Position numbers and translations under genes: made by a program. Under the pieces are notes generated by a model. That model saw only the letters and a program-made list of their open reading frames with translations, was not told the DNA's origin and did no database searches. A stretch of 64,000 bases of DNA from Erythrobacter ani (GTDB lineage Bacteria; Pseudomonadota; Alphaproteobacteria; Sphingomonadales; Sphingomonadaceae): contig NZ_JAGSPB010000003.1 of NCBI RefSeq assembly GCF_019204025.1, positions 434,001 through 498,000 of the forward strand. Direction: 5' to 3'. Positions 47,191 to 56,458 of the stretch are shown one piece after another (position 1 is the stretch's first letter; each line of letters begins with the position of its first letter).

Positions 47191-47385
47191 TCAGTTCAAT
47201 GCCCGATGCCGCTCAACCAGCCTATGCAAACTAGCGGTCGTGATGCGCGTTGCCTTGCCGATCTTGATCGTTTCGAGTTCGCCCCTGGAGATCAACTCGT
47301 AGAGCTTTGTGCGCCCGACGCCGATCATGCGTGCAGCATCATTCACCCTGACGCAGATCGGCTCGACGGATTGTTGATCACTCAT
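47191..47385 (-). CDS. Excisionase-like helix-turn-helix DNA-binding protein
   Basis: A 64-residue MerR-like/excisionase HTH: NDAARMIGVGRTKLYELISRGELETIKIGKATRIT is the standard winged helix for binding attachment sites. ATG at 47385 overlaps the stop of the AlpA-like gene upstream (47382) by four bases, so the two are coupled. Probably excision control of an integrative element. Confidence 0.8.
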   Translation of the reverse strand: MSDQQSVEPICVRVNDAARMIGVGRTKLYELISRGELETIKIGKATRITTASLHRLVERHRALN

Positions 47386-47588
47386 TCCGCCGCTTCCTCT
47401 TCACGATAGTGAGCGGGATCAGCGATCCAGCGATTGATGGCTGATTCATGCCATCCTGCGCCATGTACGCTGATCTTTACCTGTGACGGGAAAGTGCCCT
47501 CGGCGATCTTGCGGTAGATGGTGGAGCGGGAAAGACCGGTGCGGTCGAGCACTGTCTTCAGTCGGATGATACGTTCGGTATTGGACAT
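47382..47588 (-). CDS. AlpA-family transcriptional regulator
   Basis: A 68-residue AlpA-type HTH protein: RIIRLKTVLDRTGLSRSTIYRKIAEGTFP, with GWHESAINRWIADPAHYR, close to the family pattern. AlpA regulators activate excision or integrase genes of prophages and islands. The cognate integrase is missing here except for a fragment at 51.06 kb. Confidence 0.85.
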   Translation of the reverse strand: MSNTERIIRLKTVLDRTGLSRSTIYRKIAEGTFPSQVKISVHGAGWHESAINRWIADPAHYREEEAAE

Positions 47589-48096
47589 TGGGCGTTCCCT
47601 TTTCTGACACTAGCAGCCCCTCCGGGGAACATAATGAGAACTTTTCTGTAGCGCGCAAGGGCCAGATTCAGTTGAAACTCGGAGAATTCTTCAACGATTT
47701 GCACGATTTGAACCGTCTATGGACGGTTAGAGACTTTTGCGGACAAGCCGCTCCGATGCCCTCGGCGCGGAAGATTTTTTTGCTCCACCCGATTTTGCGG
47801 CAGACATGCGCTAATTTGAAGCGGCGAAGACGGATTTCCGCGCCAACGTTGCTCGATTCTGCGCGATTCCGGTTGAATATGTGCCGCTAGCCCGATCCTT
47901 GCTGATTTTCTAATTTGCATGGGCGAAAGAATTCTCTGCTGTCGAACCTAGCCGCGCGCAATGACGGAAATTGGGCCGAAAGCGGACGGTCGGATCTTGG
48001 TGCTGCGACCACAGAAGCGGACATACGACTTCGACCCAAGTGTGGACGCGAACCACTAACTCACTTGCGCTGAATAGAGACACCGAGCGCAAGCAG
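47589..48096. other. Gene-free 508-base stretch with one intergenic repeat copy
   Basis: No credible coding sequence or tRNA. It contains copy A of the dispersed repeat (47961-48025). Several open frames exist but have no RBS or recognisable protein. Confidence 0.5.
47961..48025. repeat. Dispersed intergenic repeat, copy A
   Basis: Core ttgggccgaaagcggacggtcgg, ending with agaagcggacatacg about 35 bases later. It shares the core and the downstream agcggacat with copies B and C in this window. Confidence 0.7.
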
Positions 48097-49161
48097 TCAT
48101 TCAACAGGTGGCTGTTCGGCAAGCAGTGCCTCCTGACGCGCCATCGAGTCGTCTAGCAGCAGTCTTTTCGCTACGATTTGCACGTCCTCCACGGACGCCT
48201 GGGCCAAACTCGCACTAGCAGGCAATTTCAACTCACGCTTCATCGCGGCGATGACCCGCCGATTGGCAAAACTATGCGCATCGGACGGGTCGTCGCTCTG
48301 GTTGGCTTCGAAACGCGCTATTAAACGGTCACGGCTCTCGTACGCTATATTGAGCTCCACGAGCTTGGCTCGGTATTCAAGCTCCCAACCCATCAAGTCT
48401 GGAAACATCCTATAGTCGCGGAAATGCTGGCTTTCATGCGCCAGAAAGCTGACTTGGAAGCGTTCGTCTTCCAAGCTTTCCCAGCGAGGTACGACAACAT
48501 AGAGAGCGTCTGGTTTGGCCCAGCCGCCCGTGCCAGCGCGATTGCAAGTGAAGTAGCTGCTCCAGCCACCGCTGACGAAGTCATCGAGATAGACTACACG
48601 CGTTGTCACCTGCCCCTCTGGCAGATCGACAGTGTGGGTCCGTTCCGCTTGGGAGCGCCAAATCATCAGCTCACGCAGTTTGCCCGTTCTTCCTTGGAGC
48701 GAGTGAAACCCTTCGGCAGTCAAGTGCGCTGCGATAGCTTCTTCAAGCATCACGATGTCATCGGGAGCCGTCAGGTTAAGGGTGCGAGAAACACTTTCAA
48801 TCAGGCGCTCTCGTGCGTCATCTATAGGCATCGCGTGATTTAGGCTGTTCTTCCAGTATGCACGATAGTCGGCAAGAAGTGAGCGAACGAGTGGACTTGC
48901 TACTTCACGTGGGAATGACGATGGATTGCGCGATCTGAGTTTGTCGAGCGCACATGTTGCGAAAGCCTGATCATCTGCTGATAGATCCTCTAGCTCTAGG
49001 CCTGAGAGGATTCGAATTGCCTCGCCGCCATCGGCGCGAAGGATGGCCCCTCGCGCGCTCGACAAAGCGCGCTCTGCCTCCATATTTGTTTCGTCATGTG
49101 GTGCTGTTTGGAGACCAAGCAGCAGTGTTGCGGGCACAGCCCAGTCGAACGAATAGATCAC
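48097..49161 (-). CDS. Exported HExxH protein, candidate zinc metallopeptidase of unknown family
   Basis: A 354-residue protein with a signal-like N-terminus (AVPATLLLGLQTA) and an unfamiliar body. Residues 242-246 read HESQH in SFLAHESQHFRDY, a textbook zinc HExxH, with Glu260/262 about 15 residues later as possible third ligand (WELEYRAKLVELN). Before it lie charged helices and a region VVYLDDFVSGGWSSYFTCN. GTG start at 49161 with AAAGGTGAG upstream. No family was recognised; it may be a protease or a binding-only relic. It sits alone in the island. Confidence 0.75.
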   Translation of the reverse strand: MIYSFDWAVPATLLLGLQTAPHDETNMEAERALSSARGAILRADGGEAIRILSGLELEDLSADDQAFATCALDKLRSRNPSSFPREVASPLVRSLLADYRAYWKNSLNHAMPIDDARERLIESVSRTLNLTAPDDIVMLEEAIAAHLTAEGFHSLQGRTGKLRELMIWRSQAERTHTVDLPEGQVTTRVVYLDDFVSGGWSSYFTCNRAGTGGWAKPDALYVVVPRWESLEDERFQVSFLAHESQHFRDYRMFPDLMGWELEYRAKLVELNIAYESRDRLIARFEANQSDDPSDAHSFANRRVIAAMKRELKLPASASLAQASVEDVQIVAKRLLLDDSMARQEALLAEQPPVE

Positions 49162-49204
49162 GATACAGCACTCACCTTTGATCTGCCGAGGTGAGGTGAT
49201 CTAG

Positions 49205-49885
49205 CTATGCTGCAGAAAGACGATCTTGAACGGTTTTGATTTTCCGCCATTTGCCCGGCGTGCGTCCGGTAAGCGCGGTAACGGCGCGAGACATATGAGC
49301 CTGATCCGAAAAGCCGGTCAGATAGGCTATGTCTGCCAGGCTCTCGTGACCGTTCAAGATGATACGCAGCGCCGAACGTGTTTGCGCCTCGCGCCGATAA
49401 CGAGCTGGTGTCGTACCATACACCCTGCGAAACCCGCGGCTTACCGTTTCGAGTCTCAGGCCGGCTTTCTCGGCCCAATCCCCCAAATGGATCGGCGCGT
49501 TGAGCAGGTCATGGGCCAGCAAATCCGGCCAGTCTGTGATAAGTTGCTGTTTGATCTCGCTAGGAATGAGATGGCGCGCGATCGCTTCGCCATCGTTTGC
49601 CGCCGCCTTCAAAAGTTCGTCGGGTCTGTTGATCTTGAAAACCGCTGGAAGAGACAGATGCTGCGGAACATCAATGTTTATGATTGCGCATTCGGAGCCA
49701 ATGAAGTTGCGATGCGCTTCGAACGCGGAATGGTACACGACATCACCCTCTTGGACTTGCCAATGACCGGCATCGCCTATTTCCTCATACTTGCCTGACA
49801 GTATGAAGGCCGCGTAGCCGATCTTATGCCGATGTCTCGGTCGCGCGCCACGCTCCAGATATTGATGCCACATGGAGAACGGCAT
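49205..49885 (-). CDS. AraC-family transcriptional regulator
   Basis: A 226-residue regulator: an N-terminal cupin-like effector domain (HRHKIGYAAFILSGKYEEIGD) and a C-terminal AraC HTH pair (LGDWAEKAGLRLETVSRGFRRVYGTTPARYRR, ADIAYLTGFSDQAHMSRAVTALTGRTPGKWR). Divergent from the fatty-acid-hydroxylase-type gene with about 210 bases between, so it likely controls that gene. The effector is unknown. Confidence 0.88.
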   Translation of the reverse strand: MPFSMWHQYLERGARPRHRHKIGYAAFILSGKYEEIGDAGHWQVQEGDVVYHSAFEAHRNFIGSECAIINIDVPQHLSLPAVFKINRPDELLKAAANDGEAIARHLIPSEIKQQLITDWPDLLAHDLLNAPIHLGDWAEKAGLRLETVSRGFRRVYGTTPARYRREAQTRSALRIILNGHESLADIAYLTGFSDQAHMSRAVTALTGRTPGKWRKIKTVQDRLSAA

Positions 49886-49974
49886 ATCATTGGATTAGAG
49901 GGCTGTCTGTATCGTGAAACGGACTCGCCCAGCGGCCTGACCTCTCCATCTCATTCTCGATCCTTGAGCATTCG

Positions 49975-50035
49975 CTGAAGTTGGGCCGTAAGCGGTCGGT
50001 CGGCTATTTGGCTATTGCTTATATGGAGCGGACAT
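49975..50035. repeat. Dispersed intergenic repeat, copy B
   Basis: Core ttgggccgtaagcggtcggtcgg, with ggagcggacattcgg about 35 bases later. Lies in the gap between the AraC regulator and the fatty acid hydroxylase-like gene. Confidence 0.7.
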
Positions 50036-50095
50036 TCGGCTGGCTAATGAGACGCCAGACGTTGCCTTCACCGGTTTTGATGTTAGCTTCTGATA

Positions 50096-50995
50096 ATGGA
50101 AAGCCTTCAAGCCGCGATTGAATTTGTCGGTGGACCCGGGACGCTCTGGGTTCTCGCCGGAGTCTATTTCGGGAGCGTCATCCTTGAACGCCTCTGGGCG
50201 ATCCGGGGCAATCCCGAATATGATAACGCCGACGCGCTTTGCTCGATTGGGCTGAACCTCATTTCGAGCGTTCTCAATCTCGTGATCGCGATTCTGGTCC
50301 CGCTGGCGCTGTACGTACTGGTGTTCGACAACTTGCGGTTGGTAGGCGACCTTTCGCTGTGGCTAGCGATCCCGCTCGCCTTCATCATTCACGAGCTCGC
50401 GTATTATTGGGACCACCGCCTCGGCCATCGCGTTGGGCTGCTGTGGGCGTTTCACGCGATCCACCATTCTTCCAATGAATTCAATCATTCGACCGCGGCG
50501 CGCGGCTTCTTCCTCGATGGCCAGCTCAAGGGCCTGTTCGCGCTGCCTGCCGCCTTCATCGGCGTCGATCCGGTTGTCTTTATCGCGGTAAGCGTCCTCA
50601 CAAATTCCTACGGTATCTGGAACCATGCGAGCTATGTACCGCGTCTGGGCTGGGTCGACCGAACCCTAATGACGCCTAAGATGCATAAGGTCCATCACGC
50701 CAATCAGCCGCAATATATCGATCGCAATTACAGCCAGGTGACGCTCATCTTCGACCGGTTGTTCGGAAGCATAGCGCATATCGAGGAAGAGCCTGATCCC
50801 GGCCTCGTCAAGCGCGTCTACGACAACAATCCGTTCACCGCGCAATTTGCCGGTCTCAAGCAGCTGAAAGACCGCATGGACACGGCCGGAGATTGGCGCG
50901 ACAAACTCGCCTATCTATGGCGTCCGCCCGAATGGTCGCATGACGGCATTTGTCGATCAGACTGCGCCAAGTATGGGAACGTATCGCCTGCTTAA
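50096..50995 (+). CDS. Fatty acid hydroxylase/sterol desaturase-family membrane di-iron enzyme
   Basis: A 299-residue membrane protein with the three His boxes of the family: HELAYYWDH (99-107), HAIHH (120-124) and HKVHH (around 197-201), plus four membrane helices. Members hydroxylate or desaturate lipids, sterols or carotenoids with two irons. In marine Sphingomonadales carotenoid or hopanoid-type roles are common, but the substrate here is unknown. Divergent from AraC. The last 20 residues (DGICRSDCAKYGNVSPA) have no family pattern. Confidence 0.88.
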   Translation: MESLQAAIEFVGGPGTLWVLAGVYFGSVILERLWAIRGNPEYDNADALCSIGLNLISSVLNLVIAILVPLALYVLVFDNLRLVGDLSLWLAIPLAFIIHELAYYWDHRLGHRVGLLWAFHAIHHSSNEFNHSTAARGFFLDGQLKGLFALPAAFIGVDPVVFIAVSVLTNSYGIWNHASYVPRLGWVDRTLMTPKMHKVHHANQPQYIDRNYSQVTLIFDRLFGSIAHIEEEPDPGLVKRVYDNNPFTAQFAGLKQLKDRMDTAGDWRDKLAYLWRPPEWSHDGICRSDCAKYGNVSPA

Positions 50996-51795
50996 ACCCT
51001 GTCGCAGGCTTCAAGATCCGCATTGGGGCGAGCACGCCGCACAAGTGGACGCGGCGCTTACCCGGTTGAAGCCTCTTTGGCTTCCGCGAGTTCGAACGCG
51101 CCCTCGATACCGACGCCGAAGTATCGCGCGGTCGTTTCTATGTTCGTTTGCCCCAACAAAATATGCACCACCCACAAATGACCGATCCCCTTTCTATATC
51201 TGCGCAGTTTTGGTCCACCTCAGATAGTGCTTGCCATAGTCTCACGGTCGCAGTCCTATGGCACTGACCCACTCATCAACGAGGCCCACGTACTGGCGCG
51301 GGCTTAGCGGCGAGAATGGTCGACACGGGTCGGGTAGCGTACTCGTCGACGCTACCTCCGCGCTCCTCCAGCCAATATTCGGGGCGCATAGTCAATCTGA
51401 GCCCAGCGACGGTTGACGCAATTCACGCACTTGTTGATCTCGCCTGGTCTCGCTTCATCAAAGAAAACGGGATCGGCAGGCCGGTCGATATCGCTCGAGG
51501 CGACTGTGTGACGGCAGGCGATCTCCCGGAGTGGCTTCGCGCGAATGGTCGATTGCAGGGCACCCACCAAGCGCACATTCGTTCTGACATCAGCTAGAAA
51601 ACAAGCTCTAGTTTCGGCGACGGCGGGCGACATTTTTCACCAAATGGATGAAAAATCATCCGTTTGGATCGAAAATGATAGTTTCGGATAAACTCAACTA
51701 ACCTAACATCAGTCCTGCACCACAAGGCGCGCCGGGGAAGCGGCTGTCTTTGCCCCTTCCTTAGAGCGCGCAGTGTGCAACCAAGGGAGAGGGCC
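50996..51795. other. 800-base stretch: integrase fragment and no clear gene
   Basis: Contains the 3' end of a tyrosine recombinase (51058-51183) and an AT-richer promoter region upstream of the TonB receptor (51650-51795). A 93-residue plus-strand frame at 51316-51597 (AIHALVDLAWSRFIKENG...) has no recognisable family and only a weak ribosome site; a minus-strand frame overlaps it. Neither is called. Confidence 0.5.
51058..51183 (-). pseudogene. Tyrosine recombinase (phage integrase) C-terminal fragment
   Basis: On the minus strand the translation reads ILLGQTNIETTARYFGVGIE then GAFELAEAKEAS and a stop at 51058. This is the C-terminal active-site end of the integrase family (LGHTNIETTxRY, with the catalytic Tyr). 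The rest of the gene is missing, so it is inactive. It suggests a former integrated element covering about 46.9-51.2 kb. Confidence 0.75.
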
Positions 51796-53949
51796 ATGGG
51801 TAAAATTAATACTTGCGCGAGGTCGCTGTATCGCGCTTCGCTACTTGTCACGGGGGCAGTGCTCGCATCGGTGATAGGCGCGGGTACAGCGCACGCTCAA
51901 AACCAGGAAATCATCGTTACAGCGCGTAAGGTCGATGAGAACATCCAGGACGTGCCGATTTCGATCACCGCGATCACCGGCGAGACATTCGAAGAAGCGG
52001 GCCTCACCGAATTCGCCGACATCGCACAGCTCACTCCGAACTTCGACGTCCGCCCGAATGGCGCAACAGGCGCGCTGTTTGCGACCTTACAGATCCGCGG
52101 TCAGGTCGGAGGCTTCCTGACGCTGAACGCCGACCAGGCCGTCGGCATCAATGTCAACGGCGCGCCCATCACGCGCGGCACCAGCCTCTTCACCAATCTG
52201 TTCGATATCGAGCGGATCGAAGTGCTTAAAGGTCCGCAAGGTACGCTGTTCGGCAAGAACACGACCGGCGGCGTGGTCAGCGTGGTGACGCGCGCTCCCG
52301 AGCTTAACGAATTCGGCGGCTATGCCGAGTTTACCTATGGCTCGTTCGAGCGCACCGATGCCGAATTCGTCGCCAATATCCCACTGGTCGACGATATCGC
52401 CGCTTTGCGTCTTGGCGCGGCCCTCACCCACCGCGACGGTTTCGGTGAAGGCGGACAGGGATCGACCTTCCTGACAGGTAACGAACTTGCAGATGACAAC
52501 GAGGTGTTCCTGCGTGGATCGCTGCTGATAGAGCCAACGGGTAATGTCCGGATCAGGATCAACGCGGATTACCATGATGTCGACGAGACCGGTTCGATCT
52601 TCCGTTCGCTGCGTTCAGCAGGCGGCGGCTTCATCGCGCTCGAATCGACCAATCCCGATATCTTCGTCGGCAACGTCTTCCGCGATGAAGCCCCGTTCAC
52701 CGTGGCCGAGGAATACAACATCAACGCTACGATCGAGATCGATTTCGACGCGGCCACGCTGACGTCGATCACGAGCTACCGTGACCAGAACAGCTTTACG
52801 CTGGTTCAGAGCGCGCCGAGTACGGCCATCGAGCTGGGCCAGGACGCGGATATTTTCGGGCAAGAAGTGCGCCTTAGCGGATTGACGCTTGGTGAGCGAC
52901 TGCAATGGCAGGTCGGCGGGTTCTACTCGGAAGAGGAAGGCATCGATATCGATAGATTGCCAGGCTTCTTCCTCGACACCAGCACCTTCGCGCGTAACGA
53001 GACGATTTCCATCTTCGGACAGGCGACCTTTGCGCTGACCGAGCAGGTCTCTCTGACTGGCGGCATCCGCTATACCGATGAAAACCGCGAGGTTTCATCG
53101 CTGGTATTTCCGCTCGCGAACGAAGCCGAATTCGACGGTGTGTCCTGGCTTGCGAGCGTCGATTACCGTCCTTCCGATCTCGTACTTCTATATGCCAGCG
53201 TCTCACGCGGGTTCCGCAGCGGGGCGATCGACCAGGACAACATAATGACGGTTGTGGAGCCTGAATTTGTCACAAACTACGAAGTAGGTTTTAAAGCGGA
53301 TGTATGGGACGATCGAATCCGCTGGAATTCCGCTTTCTTCTTCAGCGACTACACCGATATTCAACGTACCGCATTCGATCCGGATGCGCCGCTGCCCGTC
53401 ACGGTGCTGCGCAACGCTGCAGAGGCGACAATCTGGGGCTTCGAAAGCGAGCTGCAGATTAATCCGGTCGAAGGCCTCTCTTTCGGCGGCACCATCGGTT
53501 ATACCAATGGCGAATTCGACGAATTCCTCGATCAGGATGCCGCCGGCAATGTTATAGACCGGAGCGATGAGCCGCTGGCCGAACCTGAATTGCAAATCAG
53601 CATTAACGGCCGGTACGAGCGCGATTTCAGCGACAATCTGACAGTCGGCGCGCAGGCCAATTACTACTATGTGGGCGAGCAATTGCTCGTTGATCCTGCC
53701 TTTGCTGCGATACTCGGTCCTGGTGAGGACGTGGTCGATGCCTATGGCGTGCTTAACGCCCAGATCGATTTCGACATCCGCGATCTAGGCGGGAATCTAG
53801 GCGGGCTCAACGTCGCGCTGTTCGGCACGAACATCACCGATAACGAATATTTCGTCGGGGGTATCGTGCTGGGGCTGTTCGGCGGCGTCTCCAACCGTAT
53901 TGTCGGGGAACCCCGGCAATGGGGCATCCGTGTAACCAAGGAGTTCTAG
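51796..53949 (+). CDS. TonB-dependent outer membrane receptor
   Basis: A 717-residue receptor. Signal peptide about residues 1-35 (SLLVTGAVLASVIGAGTAHAQ-like), a TonB box-like QEIIVTARKVDENIQDVP start, the plug domain (FEEAGLTEFADIAQL; VLKGPQGTLFGKNTTGGVV), and the 22-strand barrel ending in the signature Phe (RVTKEF). Takes up a siderophore, vitamin or organic substrate across the outer membrane. Start ATG at 51796 with AAGGGAGAGG upstream. First gene of the catabolic cluster. Confidence 0.92.
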   Translation: MGKINTCARSLYRASLLVTGAVLASVIGAGTAHAQNQEIIVTARKVDENIQDVPISITAITGETFEEAGLTEFADIAQLTPNFDVRPNGATGALFATLQIRGQVGGFLTLNADQAVGINVNGAPITRGTSLFTNLFDIERIEVLKGPQGTLFGKNTTGGVVSVVTRAPELNEFGGYAEFTYGSFERTDAEFVANIPLVDDIAALRLGAALTHRDGFGEGGQGSTFLTGNELADDNEVFLRGSLLIEPTGNVRIRINADYHDVDETGSIFRSLRSAGGGFIALESTNPDIFVGNVFRDEAPFTVAEEYNINATIEIDFDAATLTSITSYRDQNSFTLVQSAPSTAIELGQDADIFGQEVRLSGLTLGERLQWQVGGFYSEEEGIDIDRLPGFFLDTSTFARNETISIFGQATFALTEQVSLTGGIRYTDENREVSSLVFPLANEAEFDGVSWLASVDYRPSDLVLLYASVSRGFRSGAIDQDNIMTVVEPEFVTNYEVGFKADVWDDRIRWNSAFFFSDYTDIQRTAFDPDAPLPVTVLRNAAEATIWGFESELQINPVEGLSFGGTIGYTNGEFDEFLDQDAAGNVIDRSDEPLAEPELQISINGRYERDFSDNLTVGAQANYYYVGEQLLVDPAFAAILGPGEDVVDAYGVLNAQIDFDIRDLGGNLGGLNVALFGTNITDNEYFVGGIVLGLFGGVSNRIVGEPRQWGIRVTKEF

Positions 53950-53995
53950 GGCCGCGATCGGCGGTTCCGCGAACTCCCATTATAAGGCTGAATTG

Positions 53996-54658
53996 ATGAC
54001 ACCCGATCTCCAACTCGACACGCGATCAAAGCTGCTAAAAGCGGCGGTCACGGTGTTCGGCAAGAACGGCTTCGAGGCATCTTCGGTGCGTCAAATCGCC
54101 GATCTTGCAGGCGTCAATCATGGATCGATCAAGTATCACTATTCATCGAAAGGCGATCTGTGGCGGGCGAGCGTGTCTTACCTTTTCAGCCAGATGGAAC
54201 AGGCGGTCCACACCAATGAGGCCGCCTGGTCAAAAATGACATCGCGCGAACGGCTCAAAGATAGCATCCGCTCATTCGTGCGCTATCATGCTGCGCACCC
54301 TGAACTGAACCGCATCCTGACGATCGAGGCTATCGCCGGAGGTGAACGTCACCAGTGGGTAACCGACAATTACACTCGGCCATTCGCCGATCGCGCCGTC
54401 GCCGGGATCGCGCTGGCTCAGGAAGATGGCATCTATCCCAAAGAATTGCCCGCGATGAACCTGCATTACATGCATGTCGCATCGGGTAGGATCATCTTTC
54501 TGATGGCGCAGGAAATCCAATCGATATTTGGTGTCGACGTGTTCGCCGCGGAAGAGGTCGAACGCCATATCGATACGATACTGACGCTGTTCATGGGCGC
54601 CAGCGATCTGAAGCCAGGGAGCGCCAAAGAAAGATCAGGCGAGCGCTTGGAAAACTAG
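53996..54658 (+). CDS. TetR/AcrR-family transcriptional repressor
   Basis: A 220-residue repressor. N-terminal HTH: SKLLKAAVTVFGKNGFEASSVRQIADLAGVNHGSIKYHYSSK. The C-terminal helical domain binds an unknown ligand. It lies between the receptor gene and the amidohydrolase, and probably regulates both. ATG at 53996 follows AAGG; a TTG immediately upstream is also in frame. Confidence 0.9.
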   Translation: MTPDLQLDTRSKLLKAAVTVFGKNGFEASSVRQIADLAGVNHGSIKYHYSSKGDLWRASVSYLFSQMEQAVHTNEAAWSKMTSRERLKDSIRSFVRYHAAHPELNRILTIEAIAGGERHQWVTDNYTRPFADRAVAGIALAQEDGIYPKELPAMNLHYMHVASGRIIFLMAQEIQSIFGVDVFAAEEVERHIDTILTLFMGASDLKPGSAKERSGERLEN

Positions 54659-54703
54659 GCAATCGCGCAGCGCTACAATTACAGTTTTATGAAGGGTTGG
54701 ACA

Positions 54704-56458
54704 ATGTTGGACGTGGTCATCAAGGGAGGAAAGCTGGTCGACGGTTTGGGCGGCAAGCCCTATGCCAGCGATATCGGCATAAAGGACGGTATGATCGCGG
54801 AAATTGCGGCAAATATCACGTCCGCTGCGCAGCAGAGCATCGATGCCAGTGGCGCCATTGTGACGCCGGGCTATGTCGATATTCACACGCATTATGATGG
54901 GCAAGTCTGCTGGGATGACACGCTCGACCCTTCTGCAAGCCATGGTGTCACGACGGTGATCATGGGCAATTGCGGTGTCGGTTTCGCTCCGGTTCCGCCG
55001 AGCGGGGAAAGCGATCTCATCAGCGTCATGGAAGGGGTCGAGGATATTCCCGGTACCGCCCTTTACGAAGGGATCGATTGGGGGCGCTGGGAGACCTTCC
55101 CGGAGTATCTCGACTATCTTGGTAGCCGCGAATACGCGCTCGATATCGGCGCACAGGTTCCGCACGCGGCGCTTCGCAATTACGTGATGGGCGAGCGCGG
55201 CCGTTCCAACGAGCCGGCTACCGAAGAGGACATGGCCGCCATGGCACGGCTCGTCGAGGAAAGCTTCGAGGCCGGTGCGGTCGGGTTCTCGACCTCGCGC
55301 ACGATCGGGCACCGCGCGATGGATGGACAACCGATCCCCGGAACTTATGCCGCCGATGACGAAATCATGCATTTCGCCGAAGTTATGCGCAAAGCCGGAA
55401 AAGGTGTCTTCGAGCTGATCCCGGCTGGTTGCATCGGCGAACTCGAGGCGCTTGGCGGTGAGATCAACACTCCCGAGCAGGAAATCGCATTGATGGACCG
55501 GATAGCCCGGACCAGCGGGCAGCCCGTTACCTTCACCACCTTGCAGCACCGTGAGGAACCCGACGCCTGGAAAACGGTGCTGGCGAAATCCGCAGAGCTT
55601 AATGCGAGCGGCAGCCAGCTGTATCCGCAGGTTGCCTCGCGGCCCATCGGACTCGTCACGAGCCTTAAAACCTATCACATGTTCGAGCGGCGGGAGACGT
55701 TTCTCAAGCTTGCAGATTTGCCATTCGAGCAGATCGTCGCAGAGATGGAGAAACCCGAGGTGCGTAGCGCGATTCTCTCCGATCGCGACATCCCGTCGGG
55801 CCAAGCAGGTATGATGGGCAATGCGCACCTCATGTTCACTGGCGCTGCGCCGCTTCTGTTCGAACTGGAACAGCCGATCAATTACGAACCTAAGCCGGAA
55901 GAAAGCTTCTCCGCGCAGGCGCAGGCGAAAGGGCAGAGCGATGAGGAGTTCATGTACGATTTCCTCGTATCGAAAGGCGGCTCGCGGTTCGCCATCCTGC
56001 TCGGCAGCAATTTTGCCGATCACGATTTCAGCGCTATCCGCGACATGTTGATGCACCCCGAGACAGTTATCGGCCTCAGCGATGCAGGCGCACACGTAAA
56101 TCTGATCTTCGACGGCGTCGCGCCAACTTACCAGATGACGCACTGGGGCAGGGACAGGACGCGCGGGGACAAAATCCCGATCGAATTCCTTGTGGCCAAA
56201 CAGACGAAACGGAACGCCGATCTCTACGGCCTTTGCGATCGCGGCTCCCTGGAAGTGGGCAAACGCGCCGATATCAACGTCATCGATTTTGCCAACCTAC
56301 ACCTTGGCAACCTTGAGGTGCGGGACGATCTGCCCGCCGGCGGGCAACGCATCCTCCAGCCCGCGCGAGGCTATATCGCCACCTTCGTCAAAGGTGTGCA
56401 GACGCGCAGTAATGACCGCGATACCGGGCGCCGCCCCGGCCGATTGATCCGGGCCTGA
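54704..56458 (+). CDS. N-acyl-D-amino-acid deacylase-type amidohydrolase
   Basis: A 584-residue zinc amidohydrolase of the D-aminoacylase family. VDIHTHYDG (His61, His63) is the metal motif; GVTTVIMGNCGVGFAP is a family signature; ERHxH-type and late SDAGAHVNL (catalytic Asp) residues follow. Cleaves N-acyl-D-amino acids or similar amides. Start ATG at 54704 has AAGGG eight bases upstream; its stop overlaps the MFS start (TGATG). The neighbours suggest a dedicated uptake and breakdown pathway. Confidence 0.9.
   Translation: MLDVVIKGGKLVDGLGGKPYASDIGIKDGMIAEIAANITSAAQQSIDASGAIVTPGYVDIHTHYDGQVCWDDTLDPSASHGVTTVIMGNCGVGFAPVPPSGESDLISVMEGVEDIPGTALYEGIDWGRWETFPEYLDYLGSREYALDIGAQVPHAALRNYVMGERGRSNEPATEEDMAAMARLVEESFEAGAVGFSTSRTIGHRAMDGQPIPGTYAADDEIMHFAEVMRKAGKGVFELIPAGCIGELEALGGEINTPEQEIALMDRIARTSGQPVTFTTLQHREEPDAWKTVLAKSAELNASGSQLYPQVASRPIGLVTSLKTYHMFERRETFLKLADLPFEQIVAEMEKPEVRSAILSDRDIPSGQAGMMGNAHLMFTGAAPLLFELEQPINYEPKPEESFSAQAQAKGQSDEEFMYDFLVSKGGSRFAILLGSNFADHDFSAIRDMLMHPETVIGLSDAGAHVNLIFDGVAPTYQMTHWGRDRTRGDKIPIEFLVAKQTKRNADLYGLCDRGSLEVGKRADINVIDFANLHLGNLEVRDDLPAGGQRILQPARGYIATFVKGVQTRSNDRDTGRRPGRLIRA

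Noticed and set aside
51316..51597. 93-residue frame upstream of the TonB receptor
   Set aside because: Weak ribosome site, no family, and a competing frame on the other strand of similar length.
54635..56143. 502-residue minus-strand open frame opposite the amidohydrolase
   Set aside because: Antisense to a gene with clear metal-binding motifs.
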